A stretch of DNA of 64,000 nt from Hydrogenophaga sp. (GCA_018993155.1 JAGKSX010000017.1:1-64000), one strand, 5' to 3'; shown: positions 19,504 to 28,673, numbered from the stretch's first letter. The notes: generated from the sequence alone by a model not told the origin. Made by a program: numbers and translations.

Positions 19504-20484
19504 GTGAATGCCTCGCCAACCCCGGCCAACCCCTGCGATCGGGCGTTGGCCGCGTGGTGCGAGCGCTGGGGCTTTCTGCCGCCAGACGGACCCATGGCGG
19601 TGGCCTTCAGTGCCGGTGCCGATTCCACGGCCTTGTTGTTTGCGGCGCATCGGCGTTGGCCGGGCCAGGTGATCGCCTTGCATGTGAATCACGGTTTGCA
19701 GGCGGCGGCCGACTCCTTTCAGAACCACGCCCAGGCGTTTTGCGCTCTGCACGGCATCGTGTTGCGCGCCGAGCGTGTGCAGGCTGTGCATGCGCCGGGC
19801 GATAGCCCGGAAGACGCCGCCCGCCAAGCCCGTTACACCGCCCTGGCGCGCATGGCCGAAGAGGCCGGTGCGGCCTGTGTGCTGCTGGGCCAGCACGCGG
19901 ACGACCAGGCCGAAACCGTCTTGCTCGCGCTCAGCCGGGGTGCGGGCCTGCCGGGGCTGGCTGCCATGGGCGAGCGCTTCGAGCGCCACGGCCAGGTGTT
20001 TGGCCGGCCCTTGCTCGACGTGCCGTCCACCGCCTTGCGCGCCTGGCTGGCGTCCGCTGGTCACGCCTTTGTGGACGATCCCAGCAACGCCGACCAGCGC
20101 TTCACGCGCAACCGCATCCGTGCGGTGCTGATGCCCGCGTGGGAGGCCTGTTTTCCCGGCTTTCGGCCCATGCTCGCGCGCAGCGCGGCCCACGCCGCCC
20201 AGGGGCAGCGGCTGCTCGACGACCTGGCCCGCATCGATCTCGCGCAGGTGGGCACGCCTCCCGCGATCGCGAGGCTGCAAGCGCTGTCGCGCGACCGCCA
20301 GGCCAACGTGCTTCGCCACTGGTTGCGCGCCGAAGCGAACGTGGCCGCCAGCGCGGCCCAGCTGGACGAACTGCTCGATCAGATCGCGGCCTGCACCACG
20401 CGCGGCCACCGCATCCGCCTCAAGGTGGCCAGCGGCTTGGTCACTCGCGAGGGTGGGGATCTGCGTTTCGTGGCGCCGATATAA
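19504..20484 (+). CDS. tilS: tRNA(Ile)-lysidine synthase
   Basis: TilS converts the wobble cytidine of tRNA-Ile(CAU) to lysidine, using ATP and lysine. 326 residues. The PP-loop reads SAGADS near residues 36-41 instead of the usual SGGxDS; downstream motifs GQHADDQAETVLL and RFTRNRIR are typical. It starts with GTG one base after the accA stop. Both start codon and PP-loop deviate slightly, but the gene is intact and in its usual place. Confidence 0.93.
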   Translation: MNASPTPANPCDRALAAWCERWGFLPPDGPMAVAFSAGADSTALLFAAHRRWPGQVIALHVNHGLQAAADSFQNHAQAFCALHGIVLRAERVQAVHAPGDSPEDAARQARYTALARMAEEAGAACVLLGQHADDQAETVLLALSRGAGLPGLAAMGERFERHGQVFGRPLLDVPSTALRAWLASAGHAFVDDPSNADQRFTRNRIRAVLMPAWEACFPGFRPMLARSAAHAAQGQRLLDDLARIDLAQVGTPPAIARLQALSRDRQANVLRHWLRAEANVAASAAQLDELLDQIAACTTRGHRIRLKVASGLVTREGGDLRFVAPI

Positions 20485-20485
20485 T
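20480..20485 (+). promoter_or_regulatory. Candidate -10 box upstream of lysC
   Basis: A perfect TATAAT overlaps the tilS stop codon, 92 nt before the lysC start. No good -35 hexamer lies 16-18 nt upstream, so a lysC promoter here is only tentative. Confidence 0.35.
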
Positions 20486-20576
20486 TCCCGGTTGCCCTCA
20501 ACGGCCCTTTGGGGCCTGGCATGCCGCGTGGAACACCGGTTGCGCGGCCGCAATCAACCCAATCCAATCCCTCCCG

Positions 20577-21857
20577 ATGGCCTTGATAGTTCACAAGTAC
20601 GGCGGCACCTCCATGGGGTCGACCGAGCGCATCCGCAATGTGGCCCGACGCGTCGCCAAATGGCACCGTGCCGGCCACCAGCTCGTCGTGGTGCCCAGCG
20701 CCATGAGCGGTGAAACCAACCGCCTGCTCGGCCTGGCCAAGGAGCTGGCCCCGGGCAAGACCGACAGCGCCTACAACCGCGAACTCGACATGCTCGCCGC
20801 CACCGGCGAGCAGGCCTCGTCGGCCCTGTTGGCGATCGCGTTGCAAGCCGAGGGCATTGGCTCGGTGAGCTATGCCGGCTGGCAGGTGCCGATCAAGACC
20901 AACAGCTCCTTCACCAAGGCGCGCATCGAATCGATCGACGACGCGCGCATCCGCGCCGATCTGGCCGCCAGCAAGGTGGTCATCGTCACCGGTTTCCAGG
21001 GCGTGGACCCCGAAGGCCACATCACCACGCTGGGCCGTGGCGGCAGCGATACCTCTGCCGTGGCCGTGGCCGCGGCGCTCAAGGCGGCCGAGTGCCTGAT
21101 CTACACCGACGTGGACGGCGTGTACACGACCGACCCGCGCGTGGTGCCCGAAGCACGTCGCCTTCAGCGCGTGAGCTTCGAGGAAATGCTGGAGATGGCC
21201 AGCATGGGCAGCAAGGTGCTGCAGATCCGTTCGGTGGAATTCGCCGGCAAGTACAAGGTGCCCCTGCGCGTGCTCTCCAGCTTCACGCCCTGGGACATCG
21301 ACCTGAATGAAGAAGCCGCCTCCGGCACCCTGATCACTTTTGAGGAAGACGAAGACATGGAACAAGCCGTCGTTTCCGGCATTGCCTTCAACCGCGACGA
21401 AGCCAAGATTTCGGTGCTCGGCGTGCCCGACACCCCCGGCATCGCCTACCAGATCCTGGGTGCGGTGGCCCACGCCAACATCGAGGTCGATGTGATCATC
21501 CAGAACCTGAGCAAGGACGGCAAGACCGACTTCAGCTTCACGGTGCACCGCAACGAATTCCAGAAGACGCTGGACCTGCTCAAGACCAAGGTCGTGCCCG
21601 CGCTGGGTGCGGCCGAGGTGGTGGGCGATGCGCGCATCTGCAAGGTGAGCATCGTCGGCATCGGCATGCGCAGCCACGTCGGCGTGGCCAGCCGCATGTT
21701 CAAGTGCCTGAGCGTGGAGGGCATCAACATCCAGATGATCTCCACCTCCGAAATCAAGACCTCGGTGGTCATCGACGAGAAATACATGGAGCTGGCCGTG
21801 CGTTCGCTGCACCGCGAGTTCGATCTCGACCAGACCGCCGACACCATCACCGGTTGA
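20577..21857 (+). CDS. lysC: Aspartate kinase
   Basis: Phosphorylates aspartate, the first step to lysine, threonine, methionine and diaminopimelate. 426 residues. The N-terminal catalytic signature KYGGTSMGS (residues 7-15) and TLGRGGSDTSAV are intact. The C-terminal third holds two ACT regulatory domains, which usually mediate lysine/threonine feedback. The ATG at 20577 gives the canonical MALIVHKYGG start; no clear ribosome binding site precedes it. Confidence 0.97.
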   Translation: MALIVHKYGGTSMGSTERIRNVARRVAKWHRAGHQLVVVPSAMSGETNRLLGLAKELAPGKTDSAYNRELDMLAATGEQASSALLAIALQAEGIGSVSYAGWQVPIKTNSSFTKARIESIDDARIRADLAASKVVIVTGFQGVDPEGHITTLGRGGSDTSAVAVAAALKAAECLIYTDVDGVYTTDPRVVPEARRLQRVSFEEMLEMASMGSKVLQIRSVEFAGKYKVPLRVLSSFTPWDIDLNEEAASGTLITFEEDEDMEQAVVSGIAFNRDEAKISVLGVPDTPGIAYQILGAVAHANIEVDVIIQNLSKDGKTDFSFTVHRNEFQKTLDLLKTKVVPALGAAEVVGDARICKVSIVGIGMRSHVGVASRMFKCLSVEGINIQMISTSEIKTSVVIDEKYMELAVRSLHREFDLDQTADTITG

Positions 21858-21910
21858 ACCCTCCACCAGAGGGAAATGCCTCCTGAGTTGAGGCATAATA
21901 CGCAGCTTCC

Positions 21911-22003
21911 GGAGCGATGACCGAGTGGCCGAAGGTGCTCCCCTGCTAAGGGAGTATGGGGTGTAGAGCCTCATCGAGGGTTCGAATCCCTCTCGCTCCG
22001 CCA
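21911..22003 (+). tRNA. tRNA-Ser (anticodon GCT)
   Basis: Acceptor GGAGCGA pairs with TCGCTCC, followed by discriminator G and an encoded CCA end. The anticodon stem CTCCC/GGGAG encloses the loop CTGCTAA, with anticodon GCT at 21945-21947, reading AGC and AGU. The long variable arm and the TTCGAATC T-loop are typical of tRNA-Ser. A CATAAT near 21894 may be the -10 box. Confidence 0.97.
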
Positions 22004-22041
22004 GTTATGCCAGGCGCCCCAGACGCGGGCTTCTGAACACC

Positions 22042-22073
22042 AAGCCCCACCGCCCATGGCCGTGGGGCTTTTT
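22042..22073 (+). terminator. Rho-independent terminator after tRNA-Ser
   Basis: AAGCCCCAC (22042-22050) pairs with GTGGGGCTT (22062-22070) and is followed by a T run. It ends the tRNA transcript, possibly also read-through from lysC. Confidence 0.85.
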
Positions 22074-22124
22074 CACGTCCCGCCGCGTGGCGGCCGTGGC
22101 CGTTTTGATCGTCAAGGAGCCGCG

Positions 22125-23876
22125 ATGAACGCTTCCCTCGCGCCCGCCCAGCAGATGCAGCTGGCGGTGCACTACCACTCGCAGGGCCTGCTGGATTCGG
22201 CCCGCTCGCTGTACGAAGGCGTGCTCAAGCAGTTCCCGACCGAATTCGCGGTGCTGTACCACCTGGGCCTGCTGGAGTCGCAGGCCGGCCATCCCGAGCG
22301 GGCGGCGGGCTACTTCGGCCGTGCGGTGCAGTCCTCGCCGCAGAATGCCGACGCGCTGAACAACCTGGCGTTCACGTTGCAGCAGCTGGGCCGCGACACC
22401 GAGGCACTGGCCACGTATGAGCAGGCAAGGGCGCTGCTGCCCGACGATGCGGACATCGCCATCAACCTCGGCCTGCTGCACAAGAAGCTGCAGCGCTTGC
22501 CCGAGGCCCTGGCCTGCTTCGATCGGGCCTTGCAGGCCCATCCGGCGCACACCGCGCTGCTGTGCAACCACGGCAATGTATTGCAACGCCTGGGACGCCA
22601 GCCGGAGGCGCTGACCAGCTACGAGCGGGCGCTGGCGGTCGAGCCCGACAACCCCGTGGTGCTGTGCAACCTCAGCAACGCGCTCAACGAACTGGCCCGC
22701 TACGACGAGGCCCTGGCCCGCGCCGAGCGCGCCACCGAGGCGCACCCGAAACACGCCCAGGCCTGGGTGGAGCGCGGCAATGCGCTCAAGCAGCTGGGCC
22801 GCATCCCCGAGGCGGTGGCCAGTTGCGAGAAGGCCATCGCGCTGGATCCGGCCATGGTCCAGGCGCACACCAACCTGGCGGCCACGGTGCTCAGCGACAG
22901 CGTGGACACGCCCCGCGTCATCGCCGCCGGCCGCAGGAGCCTCGAGGTGTTCCTTCAGAGCGCGTACCGCGCGCCGGCCTTGCGGCACGCGGGTCTGGCG
23001 CTCAGTGCCTTCCGCCTCAAACACGATGTGCAGCAGGCGCAGTGGCTGCAGGCACACGGCCACGCCGTGCCCGGCCTGGCGCCGTTTCTCAAGACCGGCA
23101 GTGCGCTGCTGCAACAGGCGAAAGATCTGCCACCCGGCGGCACGCTGCGCGCCTCGGTCAAGGAACTGGCGAGCCTGCAGGAGTTTCTGGCCACGCCCTG
23201 GCTGCATGCCATGCCCGATGCCATGCCCGACGTGCTCAACCCGGAGAACGACTGGCTCGCGCTGGAAGAGGCCTACTTGGCGGGCACGCCCGAAATCCTG
23301 ACCATCGACCACTTCCTGTCCGAGCCGGCGCTCAAGGCCTTTCAGGACTTTGCCCACGCCTCGCGCGTGTGGCACGGTGAGTACGCCAACAGCTACCTGG
23401 GGGCCTTCGCCAACCGGGGCTTCAACAGCCCGCTGCACCTGCAGCTCGCGCGCGAGCTCAAGCAACGCATGCCCCGCGTGTTCAAGGACTACCTGCTGAC
23501 CCAGCTCTGGGGTTTCAAGTACGAGCCGGCCGTGACGCGCGGCATCAACGTGCACGCCGACTTCGCCAAGGTCAACCTGAACTTCTGGATCGCACCGAGC
23601 GAACACAACCTCGATCCCGAGAGCGGCGGCCTCAAGGTGTACGACGTGCCGGCGCCGGCCGACTGGACCTTCGAGCAGTACAACGCAGACAGTGCCCGCA
23701 TCTACGAATTCCTGGCGCAACACAAGGCGGGTTGCGTGACGGTGCCGCACCGCTGCAACCGCGCGGTGCTGTTCAACTCGGCGTTGTTCCACGAGACCGA
23801 CACCATCCGCTTCGTGGACCGATACGAAGCCCGGCGGGTCAACATGACCTACCTGTTCGGCCAGCAGTTGCGATAG
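22125..23876 (+). CDS. TPR protein fused to a 2OG-Fe(II) oxygenase-like domain
   Basis: A 583-residue protein. Residues about 1-270 are consecutive TPR repeats; a helical linker runs to about 385; the C-terminal about 190 residues look like a 2-oxoglutarate/Fe(II) dioxygenase. HADFAKVNLNFW (His-x-Asp, near 475) and NSALFHETD (distal His near 557) supply the iron triad, and YEARRVNM gives a candidate 2-oxoglutarate arginine. It may hydroxylate a protein or peptide captured by the TPR array; the substrate is unknown. Start ATG 22125 has AAGGAG 5 nt upstream. The domain call is by motif spacing. Confidence 0.75.
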   Translation: MNASLAPAQQMQLAVHYHSQGLLDSARSLYEGVLKQFPTEFAVLYHLGLLESQAGHPERAAGYFGRAVQSSPQNADALNNLAFTLQQLGRDTEALATYEQARALLPDDADIAINLGLLHKKLQRLPEALACFDRALQAHPAHTALLCNHGNVLQRLGRQPEALTSYERALAVEPDNPVVLCNLSNALNELARYDEALARAERATEAHPKHAQAWVERGNALKQLGRIPEAVASCEKAIALDPAMVQAHTNLAATVLSDSVDTPRVIAAGRRSLEVFLQSAYRAPALRHAGLALSAFRLKHDVQQAQWLQAHGHAVPGLAPFLKTGSALLQQAKDLPPGGTLRASVKELASLQEFLATPWLHAMPDAMPDVLNPENDWLALEEAYLAGTPEILTIDHFLSEPALKAFQDFAHASRVWHGEYANSYLGAFANRGFNSPLHLQLARELKQRMPRVFKDYLLTQLWGFKYEPAVTRGINVHADFAKVNLNFWIAPSEHNLDPESGGLKVYDVPAPADWTFEQYNADSARIYEFLAQHKAGCVTVPHRCNRAVLFNSALFHETDTIRFVDRYEARRVNMTYLFGQQLR

Positions 23877-23904
23877 CAAGCAAGGCCTGACCGACAATCG
23901 AGGC

Positions 23905-24819
23905 ATGACGTCCTCCGCCCATTCTCCTGCGGCCCTGAGCCGCGCCGCCTTCGCCACCCTGTTGCTCATCGCGTTCATGATGGGCGCCAACCACGTCGCC
24001 GCGCGGCTCGCATTCGACCACGGCGTGAGCGTGGCCACGGCCGTGGCCTTTCGCAGCAGCGTGACGGCGCTGGTGGTCGCGGCCATCCTGCTGGTCTACC
24101 GCGTGCCCATGCGCCTTCAGGCGCGGCATCGCAAGGCCTTGCCCGCGATCGGCCTGCTGGTGGGTGTGCAAAGCCTGTGCCTGTACGCCGCCGTGGCGCG
24201 CCTGCCCGTGGCGCTGGCGCTGCTCGCGTTCAACACCTACCCCTTGTGGACGGCGCTCTGGGCGCGCCTGGTCTACGGCCAGCGGCCGCAGCCGCGCGTG
24301 CTGAAGGCCATGCCGGTGATGCTCCTCGGTCTGGCGCTCGCGCTCGACGTGTTCGGCGCGGCATCGGGCCTGGGGGCCTCGGGCCATTGGGCGCAGATCG
24401 GTGTGGGCGTGGCGTTCGCGCTGGCCGCGGCCGCCACCTTCGGCATGGCGCTGGTGTTGACGCAGCACGAAACCAGTGAACTCGATGGCCGGCTGCGCAC
24501 GGCCACCACCATGGCCATCGTTGCCGTGATGGCGATGATCGCGGCCACCGCGCAGGGCGGCCTGTCCCTTCCCGCGGCGCCCACGGGCTGGTGGGGCCTG
24601 CTGGGCCTGACCTTCCTCTACGGCACCGCCTTCACGATCATGTTCACCGTGCTGCCCAGGCTCGGGGTGGTGGGCAATTCGGCCATCATGAACATCGAAC
24701 CCATCTTTGCGCTGGTGCTGGCCTGGGCGATCCTGGGGCAGTCCATCGCCGCCGTTCAGGTGGTGGGCGGCCTGGTGGTGGTGGCCACAGTGATGTGGCT
24801 GGGCCTGCGAAAGGCTTAG
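23905..24819 (+). CDS. EamA/DMT-family transporter
   Basis: A 304-residue inner-membrane protein with about ten hydrophobic segments in two EamA repeats (typical of the drug/metabolite transporter superfamily). Segments such as FMMGANHVAARLAF, NTYPLWTALWARL and SAIMNIEPIFALVLAWAILGQ are characteristic. The substrate is not predictable. It converges with the S4-domain gene, with 3 nt between stops. Confidence 0.88.
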   Translation: MTSSAHSPAALSRAAFATLLLIAFMMGANHVAARLAFDHGVSVATAVAFRSSVTALVVAAILLVYRVPMRLQARHRKALPAIGLLVGVQSLCLYAAVARLPVALALLAFNTYPLWTALWARLVYGQRPQPRVLKAMPVMLLGLALALDVFGAASGLGASGHWAQIGVGVAFALAAAATFGMALVLTQHETSELDGRLRTATTMAIVAVMAMIAATAQGGLSLPAAPTGWWGLLGLTFLYGTAFTIMFTVLPRLGVVGNSAIMNIEPIFALVLAWAILGQSIAAVQVVGGLVVVATVMWLGLRKA

Positions 24820-24822
24820 GCC

Positions 24823-25281
24823 TTACTCCTCGTCGTCGAGCGAGGCGCTCCAGCGCTCGTTCCATTCCCCGCGCGGCGGCGCATCGCGCAGGTCCTCGAG
24901 CTGGCGCCGGTCGCGTTTGGTGGGTCGGCCCATTGGCTGGCTGTGGGCCGGCTCGGGCGCCAGGCGCCGCTGCTCGGCGGCCTGGCTGCGCTGCAGGAGC
25001 GAGGCCGCGGTTTCTTCGTAGAGCAGGGCGGCCACCGGCGCGGGGCCGCGAACGCCGCTCAGGCCCTTTACAACCAGGGTGCGCGTGTCCGGCCCGATGC
25101 GCAGCTCCAGGGTGTCGCCCGGTTTCACGTCGCGCGAGGGTTTGACCGGCAGGCCGTTGAGCCGCACATGGCCCTTGTCGATGGCTTCGCTGCTCAGGCT
25201 TCGGGTTTTGTAGAAGCGCGCGGCCCAGAGCCATTTGTCCAGGCGGACCTTGCCGGTGGCGTTGTCGGTGTCAGGTTTCAT
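24823..25281 (-). CDS. Hsp15-like S4 RNA-binding protein
   Basis: A 152-residue protein with an N-terminal S4 domain (VRLDKWLWAARFYKTRSLSSEAIDKGHVRLNG). It resembles heat-shock protein 15 (HslR), which binds stalled 50S subunits carrying nascent chains. The C-terminus is charged (RPTKRDRRQLEDLRD) as in that family. Its ATG overlaps the stop of the sensor kinase by 4 nt (ATGA), so it is read from the tctDE-like transcript, probably without functional relation to it. Confidence 0.87.
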   Translation of the reverse strand: MKPDTDNATGKVRLDKWLWAARFYKTRSLSSEAIDKGHVRLNGLPVKPSRDVKPGDTLELRIGPDTRTLVVKGLSGVRGPAPVAALLYEETAASLLQRSQAAEQRRLAPEPAHSQPMGRPTKRDRRQLEDLRDAPPRGEWNERWSASLDDEE

Positions 25282-26729
25282 GAAGGGCTGGCCGGTGTGG
25301 CCATGGGCAGGCGCACGATCGCTTCCAGCCCGATGACCTGCCCCTGGTGGGTCCGGTTGTTGAGTTCGATGCGGCCGTCCAGAGACAGCACGATTTCCCG
25401 GCAGATCGCCAGACCCAGGCCTGAGCCCGACACGCCGGGCGCATGCTGCTGGTCGGTGACGAAGGGCTGGAACAGGCGTTCGCGCAGCGCGGGCGAGATG
25501 CCGGGGCCTTCGTCGCGCACGGTGAGCGCAGCGGTTTGCAGGTCCACCACCAGCACCACCGACAGGCTGGAGCCCGTGGGTGTGTTCTTGATCGCGTTGT
25601 GCAGCAGGTTGCGGCTGAGCTCGCGCAAGGCCCATTCGTGCGCCTGCACTGGCGCGACCTGGGTGTCGATCGAGAAGTCGATCGAACGCTCCGCAATCAG
25701 CGCCGAGAGGTCCAGCGCCACCGCGCGCACCACCTGGGACCAGTCGATCACGGGCGGCTTGCCATCCTGGCGCAACTGCTCCACCTTGGCCAGCGCCAGC
25801 ATCTGGTTGGCCAGCTCCGTGGCGCGCTCGACCGTGTGGCCGATCTCCTCCAGCGCCTGCTGGGGCGGCACATCGCCGCGCCGCGCCGATTGCACCTGGG
25901 TTTTCAGCACCGCCAGAGGCGTGCGCAACTGGTGCGAGGTGTCGCGAACGAAGCGCTTCTGGTGTTCCAGCAGGTGCGAGAGCCGTTGCATGTGCTGGTT
26001 GGTGGCGTCCAGCAGCGGCAGCAGTTCGCGCGGCGCGCCTTCGGTGGACAGCGGCGAGAGGTCGTTCTCGCTGCGCATGCCCAGCGCCTGGCTGAGCGCG
26101 CGCACCGGGCGCGTGGCGCGCTGCACCACGAAGACCACCACGAGCGCGATCACCACCACCAGCGCGGCCTGCCGCCACAGCGTGTCGAGCAGGATCTGCC
26201 GTGCCAGCGTCTCGCGCAGCTCCAGCGTTTCCGCCACCTGGATGGTGGCCATGCCTTGCTCGTACACACCGGACACCGGTTGCAGCAGCACCGCCATGCG
26301 CACCGGCACGCCACGGTACTCGTCGTCGTAGAAGTTGACCAGGGCGGCGTAGAGGTTCTTCTGCGGGATGTCGCGGCGCCAGTCGGGCATGTCGCGAAAG
26401 CCCGAGACCATCTCGCCCTTGAGGCCGCTCACGCGGTAGAAGATGCGGCTGCGGTTGTCGGCCTCGAAGGCCTCGAGCGCCGAGTAGAGCAGGGTGGATT
26501 CGACCCGCACCTCGTCGCCCGCGCCGGTCACCCGCAGCTGTTCGCCGAGCGACTTCGCGGTGGCCAGCAGGGTGCGGTCGTAGGCGGTGTCGGCGGCGTC
26601 GAGCGCCTGCCGATACAGCACGACGGTGTTGACGATCACGAACGCGAACACCGGCAGCAGGATGCCCATGAGCAGCGTGCGGCGCAGCGACACCGCTCGC
26701 GGGCGTGGGGTCTCGGCGGCGGGGTTCAC
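25278..26729 (-). CDS. tctE: Sensor histidine kinase, TctE-like
   Basis: A 483-residue inner-membrane kinase. TM1 at about 16-38, a periplasmic 2CSK_N-type sensor domain (about 40-165), TM2 about 170-190, then the H box RDTSHQLRTPL, N box ELSRNLLHNAIKN and G boxes (RDEGPGISP, GSGLGLAICREI). TctE kinases usually sense tricarboxylates. The start is GTG at 26729, overlapping the response regulator stop as GTGA. Context (porin, tctCBA divergently transcribed) supports the assignment; the ligand is inferred. Confidence 0.88.
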   Translation of the reverse strand: MNPAAETPRPRAVSLRRTLLMGILLPVFAFVIVNTVVLYRQALDAADTAYDRTLLATAKSLGEQLRVTGAGDEVRVESTLLYSALEAFEADNRSRIFYRVSGLKGEMVSGFRDMPDWRRDIPQKNLYAALVNFYDDEYRGVPVRMAVLLQPVSGVYEQGMATIQVAETLELRETLARQILLDTLWRQAALVVVIALVVVFVVQRATRPVRALSQALGMRSENDLSPLSTEGAPRELLPLLDATNQHMQRLSHLLEHQKRFVRDTSHQLRTPLAVLKTQVQSARRGDVPPQQALEEIGHTVERATELANQMLALAKVEQLRQDGKPPVIDWSQVVRAVALDLSALIAERSIDFSIDTQVAPVQAHEWALRELSRNLLHNAIKNTPTGSSLSVVLVVDLQTAALTVRDEGPGISPALRERLFQPFVTDQQHAPGVSGSGLGLAICREIVLSLDGRIELNNRTHQGQVIGLEAIVRLPMATPASPS

Positions 26730-27400
26730 GCCGTGGCCTTCAGCAGATAACCCAGGCCGCGCAACGTGACCAGTTGCGCGCCGGTGTGGGCGATCTTCTT
26801 GCGCAGGCGGTAGGCCACCACCTCGATGGCCTCTGGCTGCACCTGGCTCTCGCCCGGGAACACAAGCTCGAACAGCCGCTCCTTGGCGATGGCATGGCCC
26901 GGCTTGCCCAGCAGGGCCTGCAGCAGCGCCAGTTCGCGCGGGGCGAGCTCCATCGGGCGGCCATCGAAGTAGACCGCGCCGCTGTCCTTCTCCACGTGCA
27001 TGCCGCACCACACCGGCCCACGCGCGGCCTGGTCGGCGTTGCCGGAGCGCCGCACCAGGGCCCGCACTCGGGCTTCGAGTTCGTCGAGGTCGAAGGGCTT
27101 GGGCATGTAGTCGTCGGCGCCCGTGTTCAGTCCGAGGATGCGGTCGCCCACCGTGCCGCGCGCGGTCAGCACGATCACCGGGGTGCTCAGGCCGGCGGCG
27201 CGCGCCTGGCTCAACACCTCCAGCCCGTCCACGCCGGGCAGGCTCAGGTCGAGCAGCACCGCATCGGGCAGGCTGGCCTGCCAGAGCGCCAGGGCACGGG
27301 CGCCGTCTTCGCAACCCAGCACCTGCATGCCACGCCGCTCGAAGCTGCGCCGCAAGGTGGTCTGCATCGTGGCGTTGTCTTCGATCAGGAGCAGCTTCAT
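26726..27400 (-). CDS. tctD: Response regulator, OmpR family, TctD-like
   Basis: A 224-residue two-component regulator. The receiver has the acidic pair Glu7-Asp8, phosphoacceptor Asp51 in LLDLSLPG, and Lys in MPKPFD. The C-terminal winged helix (from about 125) is OmpR-type. It probably activates the divergent porin and tctCBA genes: both have a near-identical 40-bp site with GACAG direct repeats 11 bp apart, the spacing expected for an OmpR-type dimer (inference). Confidence 0.92.
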   Translation of the reverse strand: MKLLLIEDNATMQTTLRRSFERRGMQVLGCEDGARALALWQASLPDAVLLDLSLPGVDGLEVLSQARAAGLSTPVIVLTARGTVGDRILGLNTGADDYMPKPFDLDELEARVRALVRRSGNADQAARGPVWCGMHVEKDSGAVYFDGRPMELAPRELALLQALLGKPGHAIAKERLFELVFPGESQVQPEAIEVVAYRLRKKIAHTGAQLVTLRGLGYLLKATA

Positions 27401-27454
27401 GGCCTCCGATTATGGGGGGGGGGTGGATCCCCGCCGGTCCGCGCCCGTGCCCGG

Positions 27455-27494
27455 CCTAGGGTTTGTCCCAATCGGTTGGACAGCGAACTGACAG
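27455..27494 (+). promoter_or_regulatory. Candidate TctD-type site upstream of the porin (copy 1)
   Basis: Begins CCTAGGGTTT, contains CCCAATC and ends GGACAGCGAACTGACAG. 35 of 40 bases match the copy upstream of tctC, without gaps. Two GACAG half-sites are 11 bp apart. It ends 46 nt before the porin start. Confidence 0.7.
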
Positions 27495-27540
27495 CCGCCA
27501 AAACGAGCATGGCCTCTCCCATTCACTTCTGAAAGTCATC

Positions 27541-28557
27541 ATGAAAAAACATGCCATCGCCTTGGCGGCACTGGGTCTGGTCAGCGGTTACGCGAGCGCG
27601 CAGTCGTCCGTGACGCTGTACGGTGTGGTGGACGTGGCGCTCGAACGCGTCAAGGGTGCCACCTCGGTCACGCGCGTGACCTCGGGGCAGCAGCAGGGCT
27701 CGCGCTGGGGCCTGCGCGGCACGGAGGACCTGGGCGGCGGGCTCAAGGCCACCTTCCTGCTGGAGTCCGGTTTCAATGCCGACGTGGGCACGCTCGGCCA
27801 GGGTGGCCGGCTGTTCGGGCGCCAGGGCTATGTGGGTCTGGGCGGCAACTGGGGCACGGTGCGCCTGGGCCGCCAGTACACGCCGATGGACGACATCGCC
27901 AGCATCATCGGCACCAAGGTCTACGACGTGGTGAGCGTGGTGCCCATCATCGGCAACGGGGACTACAACCGTGTGGACAACGCCATCACCTACGTGTCGC
28001 CCACCGTGGCCAGCACCGTGTTCCAGCTGCAGTACAGCCTGGGTGAGGAGCGCGCCAGCAACAACGCCAGCGCGGACTTCGGCAAGCAGGTCAGCGCGCA
28101 CGCGCTCTATGCGCAGGGCCCCTGGACGCTGGGCCTGTCGCTGATGCAGGTGGCCGATGCCGACGGCGTGCTGGCCGGCAAGCAGGGCAAGGACGCGCTG
28201 CTGTTCGTGGGGGCGTACGACTTCGGCCCGGTCAAGCTCACCGGCTACTACGACGTGGAAGACAAGGCCGTGGAGAAGCTCAAGCTGTTCGGTCTGGCGG
28301 TGGCCTTCAAGTTCGGCGAGACCACGGTGTCGGTGGGTGCGGCGCAGGCCAAGAACGTCAACGGCTCGGCCGCCGCGGCCAGCGACGACGCGAAGATCTA
28401 CACCCTGCAGGCCACCCACAACCTGTCCAAGCGCACGGCGCTCTATGGACACCTGACCGCCGTCTCCAACGACACGGCGGCGGCGCTCGGCTTCAACAGC
28501 CCGGTGGCCGGTTCGAGCTCCAACGGCATCCAGGTGGGCATTCGCCACCGCTTCTGA
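27541..28557 (+). CDS. Gram-negative porin (Burkholderiales type)
   Basis: A 338-residue outer-membrane beta-barrel. A signal peptide (MKKHAIALAALGLVSGYASA) is followed by QSSVTLYGVVDVALE, the typical first strand of this porin family; SRWGLRGTEDLGGGLKATF and the C-terminal IQVGIRHRF ending in Phe fit. Placed between the tctDE-like regulators and tctCBA, it may admit the tricarboxylate-like substrate, as OpdH does in Pseudomonas (inference). Confidence 0.95.
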   Translation: MKKHAIALAALGLVSGYASAQSSVTLYGVVDVALERVKGATSVTRVTSGQQQGSRWGLRGTEDLGGGLKATFLLESGFNADVGTLGQGGRLFGRQGYVGLGGNWGTVRLGRQYTPMDDIASIIGTKVYDVVSVVPIIGNGDYNRVDNAITYVSPTVASTVFQLQYSLGEERASNNASADFGKQVSAHALYAQGPWTLGLSLMQVADADGVLAGKQGKDALLFVGAYDFGPVKLTGYYDVEDKAVEKLKLFGLAVAFKFGETTVSVGAAQAKNVNGSAAAASDDAKIYTLQATHNLSKRTALYGHLTAVSNDTAAALGFNSPVAGSSSNGIQVGIRHRF

Positions 28558-28580
28558 GCCCGCGCGGCGCCGGTCTGTCT

Positions 28581-28620
28581 CCTAGGGTTTCCCCCAATCA
28601 GAAGGACAGCGAACTGACAG
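28581..28620 (+). promoter_or_regulatory. Candidate TctD-type site upstream of tctC (copy 2)
   Basis: Same 40-bp element as before the porin (CCTAGGGTTT, CCCAATC, GGACAGCGAACTGACAG). It ends 53 nt before the tctC start. Two near-identical sites before the two transport genes argue for shared control. Confidence 0.7.
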
Positions 28621-28673
28621 CGTGCGGGCAGAAGATACGCACATCGGTTCAGCCATTCCCTAGGAGACAAGCC

